DNA of 64,000 nucleotides, from assembly GCA_016647705.1 (NCBI GenBank), contig CM028334.1, forward strand, positions 2,418,001 through 2,482,000, written 5' to 3'. Under the pieces are notes generated by a model. The model worked only from the letters and a program-made list of their open reading frames with translations, did no database searches and had not been told where the DNA came from. The stretch is from Eucommia ulmoides. Taxonomy: Eukaryota; Streptophyta; Magnoliopsida; Garryales; Eucommiaceae. The translations under genes were made by a program, and so were the position numbers. Numbering within the stretch: position 1 is the stretch's first letter; each line of letters starts with the position of its first letter. Positions 57,822-64,000 of the stretch are shown here, piece by piece.

Positions 57822-59186
57822 AGAATGTTTTCTTTTGTAATTTCTATTATGTTGCTTACTTTATTTATTAATTGTCATTATATTATTATTTTTTATTTAA
57901 TATTGTGTTTCCTTTTATTACCATTTCTCTCTTTGTATAAATAGTGAAGGTTTAATTTAATAAAATACCCAAATAATTTCTATATTCTACATGGTATCAG
58001 AGTGGAGGATCCAAAAAAAAAAACCTAAACCTTAGCCGCTCTTAGAAAGAAAGTTTACAGCCGCCGCCGCAGGCCTTTGTGGCCTTTGGCTGTAAACGCC
58101 GGCGGCGGCTACGATGAAACAACAACCACCCTCACCCCTACCCCTCCTATTCCATCCCTGAGGGCCCTGGCCCTCCCTTCTCCTCTTTCCCTCTCTAAAA
58201 TATTCTCTTTGAAATCTTCTTCCTCCTTCCACGGCGGCAACGCCTCTCAAACCACCATTGCCGTCATCAAATCTACACTCTAAATCAGTTTTCTTGCCGT
58301 CAGTGTAGCTTTTTCTTGATACTGTTGTTGTGCCTTTGATTTGTTCCATTGCTGGCGTTCTTTCATTACCGCTGTCTGCCTCGCCTGATCTCTCTCCCTC
58401 TCTCCTAAATCACCAATCCCTCTCTATCAAATCTACACTCTAAATCGGTTCTCTTGCCGTCAATGTAGTTTCTTCCATTCCAACTAATAAGGTGTAACTC
58501 AAGTGGCAAGACATACTTGAACTAAAGCAGTTGAGGGGCCTCTACAAGATCAGGGGTTCGAGCTTGCGGAAAAACACTTGTTGGGAGGGACAGTCATGCA
58601 CCCCGAACCAGAGGCACCATCAGATTTGCACTCTAGCGCAACCAGGCGCACTCCAGCACACTCCCGAAGTTCAGTTACTACCTGATTCGCGCTCCAGTGC
58701 GCCCCCACACGCTCCAGTGTGCCTCCCAGCTTCCCCAGATGCGCTCCAGCGCCTCCCAGCGCTCTCCAGCATGCTTTCCAGCATCCCAAATGTTGTCTGA
58801 TTTCACGCTCCAGGACCCTTCCCAGCATGCCCAAAGCCAACTATGACCTCCAAAGGTTGAGGTCCAAGATTGATGTTTCGAATCAACTACTATCTTGAGG
58901 GGGCATATTAAGAATATTGCATTCCCAAAGCTAACTATGATCTCGAAAGGTTGCAATCCAAGATTGGTGTTTCAAATCGACCACCATCTTGAAGGAGCAT
59001 ATTAGGAAATATACAAAAATAATATTTCCTTTTGTAATTTCTATTATGTTGTTTACCTTATTTACTTATTGTCATTATATTATTTTCTTATTTAATATTG
59101 TGTTTCCTTTTATTAATATTTCTCCCATTGTATAAATAGTGAAGGTTTGATTTAATAAAATACACAAGTCATTCATATATTCTACA
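57822..59186 (+). mobile_element. Small non-autonomous copia-type LTR element, most complete copy (fossil)
   Basis: LTRs at about 57822-57991 and 58998-59186 (190-bp class, TATAAATAG and AATAAA inside). Primer-binding site TGGTATCAGAG at 57992-58002; CATCTTGAAGGAG before the 3' LTR. The ~1-kb interior has no gag or pol: its first half is GCCGCC/CCTCTC-rich, the middle has a tRNA-like Pol III head, and the second half is a degenerate CTCCAGCGC-rich tract. In size and layout it resembles a TRIM-type element. It looks nearly whole in structure, and its LTRs have diverged noticeably. Confidence 0.7.
58491..58575 (+). repeat. tRNA-derived SINE-like head
   Basis: TAACTCAAGTGG (58495-58506) fits box A and GGTTCGAGC (from 58555) fits the first part of box B, at tRNA-like spacing. 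The paralogue at 24206 has a perfect box A (TAGCTTAAGTGG). No cloverleaf closes, so not a tRNA gene. Confidence 0.5.
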
Positions 59187-59965
59187 GTTAAGAAGCATGA
59201 TCGCTAGTTTTTTGGTTTTTTCCAATGTACGGTCTATTACGTCATAACGACGTTACCGAACATCAACTCTAACAGTGGTATTTAGTTAGACGGAATGGGA
59301 TGGAAATGGAATCGCAATTGTATCCTCGATTCTAATTACTTTGTTTGGTTATCCAATAGAATTAAATTTTTAATTCCATTGGAATGAGAATCGACGAAAT
59401 TGGATTCATATTTCATGGGTGGAATTGAATTCCATACTTTATGGTAGTTTTTTTTTTTTTTTTGGGGGGGGGGGGGGGTGTTACACCTAAAATACCTCAT
59501 CTCAGTTTGACCTAAAATTCTCAATTTGAGAACAAAAAATATGTTTCTATTTTTAAATAAAAATAAATATTTAAAAAATCAATTTATCCTCCTATAATAA
59601 ATACTTTGCCTCTTATAAGATCTTCAAAATCTTGAAACATTCGTCACAATTACCATTCATGGTTGTAGATGTAACCTCCCCCTCTCTCTATATAAGAAAT
59701 ATATATTAGTATCATTATTAAGTGAAATTTATTAAATGAAATTTATCAAGAGTTAGTTTGGTCCTGCCCTCTCCACCTGAAGAGGACTCAATCGGGGTTT
59801 TACCTAAGACTCAAAGAATTAAATCTCGAATTTAGCCCTGAATACACCAGATCAACATGAGGGAATGCATTCTTAAGATCGCCTAGGAAAGTGATTAGTC
59901 GAGTTGTGCGTAAATTGATCTGGACACATTTTAACGTGAAGATAAAAAAACAAAGAAAAAAAAGT

Positions 59966-60005
<40 letters not shown>

Positions 60006-60350
60006 AGAGAGAGAGAGAGGGACAATGTGTCAAAGATACACAAGACTCTGCCTTTGAACCTTCTAACACTTGTCTTTTTGCGTACTTGGAATTTTTGAAG
60101 TAAAAATATTTTTTTATTTTAAAGTAAAAATATTTTGGAATGGAATAAAAAAAATAGAACTATTCCAAAATATTTTTACTTCTATTCCAAAATATTTTAA
60201 AATTCAAAGTGAATTACTTTATATTATGGATTTTTTTTTTAATTACTTTTTTATTATTAATAAAATAATATATATATTATTTTTATATATAATTAATAGA
60301 GAGTTGTTTATACCATAAATGTTTTTTTTTTAAAAAATTCGGACAAAGGG
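59187..60350. repeat. Duplicated spacer, MITE half and truncated ERF-A flank
   Basis: As at 17832-18720, with a G-tract at 59464-59478 and a TA repeat at about 59968-60002. It stops before any ERF-A coding sequence. From 60090 it becomes AAGTAAAAATATTTT inverted repeats. No gene. Confidence 0.6.
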
Positions 60351-62218
60351 TGATTTTAAACTTATTCACACAATCCAAGTAACTCGGTGTTCTTAACATT
60401 AGGACTTGGGTTATTTTTTTTTTTAAATTTTTTTGCTCCCAGCATTTTTGGAATGCCAGGACCTTTAAAATTACAAACGGTATTTGATAGACCGTTTGTT
60501 TGGTCCCAGCGTTTCAAATGTCGGGACCAAGTGTAACTAGTCCCGGCATTCAAAATGCCGGAACTAAGTCATTTTCATTACTAAGAGAGAGAGAGAGAGT
60601 TGCTAACAGAGAGAGAGGAGGGAAAGACCCAGCCCTTTTTTCGCTGCTAACCGAGAAGAGGGAGATGTGGGTTTTTGAAAAGGGATTTTGACACTTTAGT
60701 CCCCTAAAGTTTGACCATTATTTGACTTTGAACATTTTTAGTTTTTACTCTTTTTTTTTTTTTAATTTCTTTCTTTTTTTATAAAGAAAACTTTATTCGT
60801 TTGTTAATTTTAATTTATTTGATTGTTGTAATTTTAATTTAAAAGTGAGGTCAAACTATCAATCGAATAAGTCGAACGTTTGACTGGTTAAAATTGTGAG
60901 ATAAAAAGTTTTAAAATTTAATCAAATCGGTTTACCAAATTGACAAATCAGTCAACTGTTGAAAATAGTGGATTTAAATTTCATGTCTTGATCTAATCAG
61001 TCAACCGAATAGGGCATCTTGTTAACTAAATTGAATTTTTACTTGAATTCAATTGAAAAAAAAAAAAATTTACTTTATTAATAATAAAAAAGTAATAAAT
61101 AATAAAGCAAAAATAAAAAGAATTTTCATGATATAATAAAAATAAATATATATTTTATAATAGTTGAATTTCACTTGAATTTTTGCAATAAAAATAGTTG
61201 AATTTCACTTGAATTCTCTTTAAAAATTTGTCGGTTTTGGTTTCGAATATTATCGATTTTTTTCTAAATAGTTGAATTTTTAATTGAAATTTTTGAAGTA
61301 AAAATATTTTTTTTTATTTTTGATTTTGAAGAAAAAATATTTTTGAATGGAAGGTAATTTTTTTATTACTACCTTCCATTTTAAAATTGTAATAAGAAGT
61401 TTAATTTTTGAAGTAAAAATATTTTTTTATTATTAATAAAGTAAAAGTATTCTAATTTTTTAAAAACTCCAATTAAAATTCAACTATTTAAAAAGATATT
61501 TTAATAAAGTAAAAATATTTTTTATTAAATTAAAAAAATTGTAATAGAAAAATAGTTGAGCTTTCTATCAAAAAATATAATTTAAACTTCTTATTACAAT
61601 TTTAAAATGGAAGGTAATATTCGAGACCAACCCGACAAATTTTCAAAAAGAATTCAAGTAAAATTTAACTATTTTTACTTAAAAAATCCAAGTGAAATTC
61701 ATCTATTATAAAATATTTTTCATTTATTTTTATTATATCATGATTTTTTTTTTATTATTTATTATTGATAAAGTAAAAATATTTTTTTTATTTTCAATTA
61801 AATTCAAGTAAAAATTCAATTTGGTCGATATGATTCCCCATTCAATTGACTGATTAGATCAAGACATATAATTTAAACCCATTATTTTCAACGGTCAACT
61901 AATTTGTCAAGTCAATCGACCGACTTGATTAGTTTTCAAGATTTTTTACCTCACTATTTTAACGAGTTAAACATTTGACTTATTCAATTGACCGTTTGAC
62001 TTCACTTTTAAATTAAAATGATAATAATCAAATAAATTAAAATTAACAAACAAATAATGTTTTCTATATAAAAAACAAAAAAAAAAAAAGTTCAAAGTCA
62101 AATAATGGTCAAACTTTAGGAGTATAGAGTGTCAAAAACCCACTTATCTCTCTCTCCTCCCTCTCTGTTAGCAACGACAAAAGGGACTTTTAGTCTTGGC
62201 GTTTTGAATGCTGGGACT

Positions 62219-62253
<35 letters not shown>

Positions 62254-62512
62254 TTAGCAACTCTCTCTCTCCCCCTCTCTTTCTGTTAGTAACAAAAATG
62301 GCATAAATCCCGGCGTTGTGAACGTTGGAACTAGGTACACTTGATCCCGGCATTTCAAACGACGGGACCAAACAAACGGTGTATCAAACACCATTTGTAA
62401 TGTTAAAGGTCCCGACGTACCAAACAAATTAAAAAAAAAAATTATAACCCAAGTCCCGGTGTTCAGAACACCGGGTTACTTAGGTTGTGTAAATAAGTTT
62501 AAAATATGATTA
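60351..62512. mobile_element. Large foldback element (about 1.08-kb inverted arms)
   Basis: The two halves are imperfect inverted repeats around about 61430. The outer ends pair (TTTTAAACTTATTCACACAA with its counterpart at 62490-62510), as do the TCCCGGCATT/AATGCCGG blocks (60500-60560 and 62300-62370), AAAGTTTGACCATTATTTGA with its inverted copy at about 62095-62118, and the GGTCAAC-rich segments. No transposase or other gene. The long multi-part ends suggest a Mutator-related or foldback class. Transcription through it would give a long hairpin RNA. Confidence 0.75.
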
Positions 62513-63049
62513 TAAAATAAGGAGACATAACACTAATTAGACCCTAATAATAAATAAATTGTATTGTAAATCATGAGGGGAAAAAACCCCACAATTTCAT
62601 CCATATTATCAGTTCCCAATTGATTATACAGTATCCAATTTGTTCAAGTATACTATATGAGAAAATCTAAGAGTTATCAATGTTTGAGAAGTTGCATTAC
62701 TGCAATAATTTATGTTTCTGATCTTACACACTCATGAAAGCTCTTGAACAAATGTTTTCCTTGCCAAGGTCCTATATTCACAAACAGAGACATTAGCTGC
62801 ACAATATATCAAAAAGTACAGAGATTACATGGCAACTATTTTTTTATTTTAGGTATGTTTAATGAATAAAAAAAAAAACTATTTTTTTATTATTTTTTCT
62901 CAAAATATTTGATGCACACAACTAACAAATTAATAAGACTATTTTTGCTCATTTTTTTCTATCCGAAGGAGTGTTTTAGGCTTAGACATTCAACTTAAAT
63001 AATACTTCATTACGAGTCGAGGAAGAAATTGGGACATAGAGGTGAGGAA
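62513..63049. other. AT-rich sequence, nothing recognised
   Basis: No domain, RNA gene or element end recognised. Confidence 0.5.
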
Positions 63050-64000
63050 GACAAATCAAATAACAGCGCAATCTCTGTAAAAGAAATACACACACAATTC
63101 TCAAATCTTGCCTATTAACCCAAAAAAATGGAAACAGAAAATAAATTTACCTGGTTTTAGCGTATAAAAATCTTGTTGTGATCATTGCTCCAAGAAACAA
63201 TATTTGGAATAGAACAAAACATTGAGCCAAAAATATTAAAGTAACGCTCCAAGATACAATATCTGGTTCTATTTCTGGGAAATTACCAACAAAATTTGGC
63301 ACATAAACACTAAAGTAATGCTACATCCTTCAACAGTAAATTTCAAGTGTCAAATATAGAAGAATGTTGAGGAAAATATAACATGAAGGAAAACCAAAGG
63401 GTTTAAAGTTTCATAATAGAGAATCTTCTATCAAATTGAATCCAACTGTTTGGTTTGGATATCACCTTAATGTAAAATTCACTACCAGTAATTAAAAAAA
63501 AAACTATCTAAATCACTACCAGTAATTCAAAACTATCTAAATCACTATCAGTAATTCAAAAAAAATCTATCTAAATCATTACCAGTAATTAAAAAAAAAA
63601 AAAAACTATCTCTAATTTTAAAAATCTCACCTTGTATTGGTTGATCGGTTCAACGAAATGTGTTGTCAGCTCGATCCAACAGGACCTACAAAATCGGACC
63701 TCGATTGACCAGGTCTAGGTGGACATCGACGACTGGTAACCCCACTTCTATTGAGAACGAATTGAACAAATCTAGGGTTAATCCATCAAGTGAAAGCAAT
63801 CGTGAACGTTGGAGAAGCGGATACAGCAGTGAATGAACAAATCTTACAAAACAGCAGATAAGAGAGACCTACGTGACGATTTTTTCGACCAATAATGCAA
63901 ATTTGACCGCAAAGATGGTGGCGTGAGGAAGTGTGAGGCACGAGATCGATGGCAACTGTGGTAGCGACGGCGGCCTCCAAAGCGGAGAGTGAAAGTGAGA
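63050..64000 (-). mobile_element. Helitron-like element, copy H3, runs off the window
   Basis: Same body and orientation as H1 (matching about 45570-46240, then 46680 onward), with an internal segment missing relative to H1. It contains the conserved frame (63786-63980). The 5' end lies beyond the window. Confidence 0.6.

Noticed and set aside
58491-58575. tRNA gene
   Set aside because: Box A and box B words are present, but no acceptor stem or anticodon arm pairs, and the segment sits inside a retroelement.

Overview
The window is repeat-rich, AT-rich nuclear DNA from a flowering plant, most likely a dicot-type genome. The basis is intronless AP2/ERF transcription-factor genes, a Mutator-like element (MULE) carrying a plant mobile domain gene, plant LTR-element fossils, PIF/Harbinger miniature elements, a CACTA end and Helitron-like repeats. 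No tRNA, rRNA, CRISPR array or bacterial-type operon was recognised. I cannot name the species.

Host genes belong to two small ERF families, labelled locally ERF-A and ERF-B. ERF-A1 (2067-2957, minus) looks usable; its paralogue ERF-A2 (18908-19765, minus) has lost the start of its DNA-binding domain. ERF-B resembles group X (ERF109-like) factors and has four copies: B1 (11587-12210, plus) and B4 (54916-55536, minus) look intact; B2 (13771-14511, plus) is a chimera whose acidic tail was replaced by retroelement-derived sequence; B3 (51658-52236, plus) is degenerate, frameshifted and separated from its promoter. A fifth ERF-B locus survives only as promoter sequence near 57.5-57.7 kb. A RecQ4-like helicase fragment (25093-26700) keeps several exon-intron junctions but is a pseudogene.

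Layout: 1-4.4 kb ERF-A1 block; 4.4-9.2 kb repeats and a solo LTR; 9.2-14.5 kb ERF-B1 and B2 in tandem; 14.6-17.8 kb a small LTR split by a 3-kb solo LTR; 17.8-24 kb second ERF-A block with a copia-type fossil inside; 24-34.3 kb RecQ4 fragment, two Harbinger-type elements and a gypsy chromovirus fossil set in a CACTA remnant; 34.7-44.8 kb a 10-kb MULE with transposase, plant mobile domain gene and two antisense unknown ORFs; 44.8-47.3 kb foldback and Helitron remnants; 47.3-53.2 kb third ERF-B block (B3); 53.2-57.5 kb Helitron copy and inverted ERF-B block (B4); 57.5-60.1 kb promoter remnant and a small non-autonomous LTR element; 60.35-62.5 kb a large foldback element; 63.0-64 kb third Helitron copy.

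The same blocks recur with different insertions, so several elements can be checked against paralogous empty sites inside this window: the CACTA end (TAC target), both Helitron 5' ends (between A and T), the copia fossil and the solo LTRs. The locus looks like an ERF cluster amplified by segmental duplication, in which mobile elements have repeatedly replaced promoters, 3' ends and coding tails.
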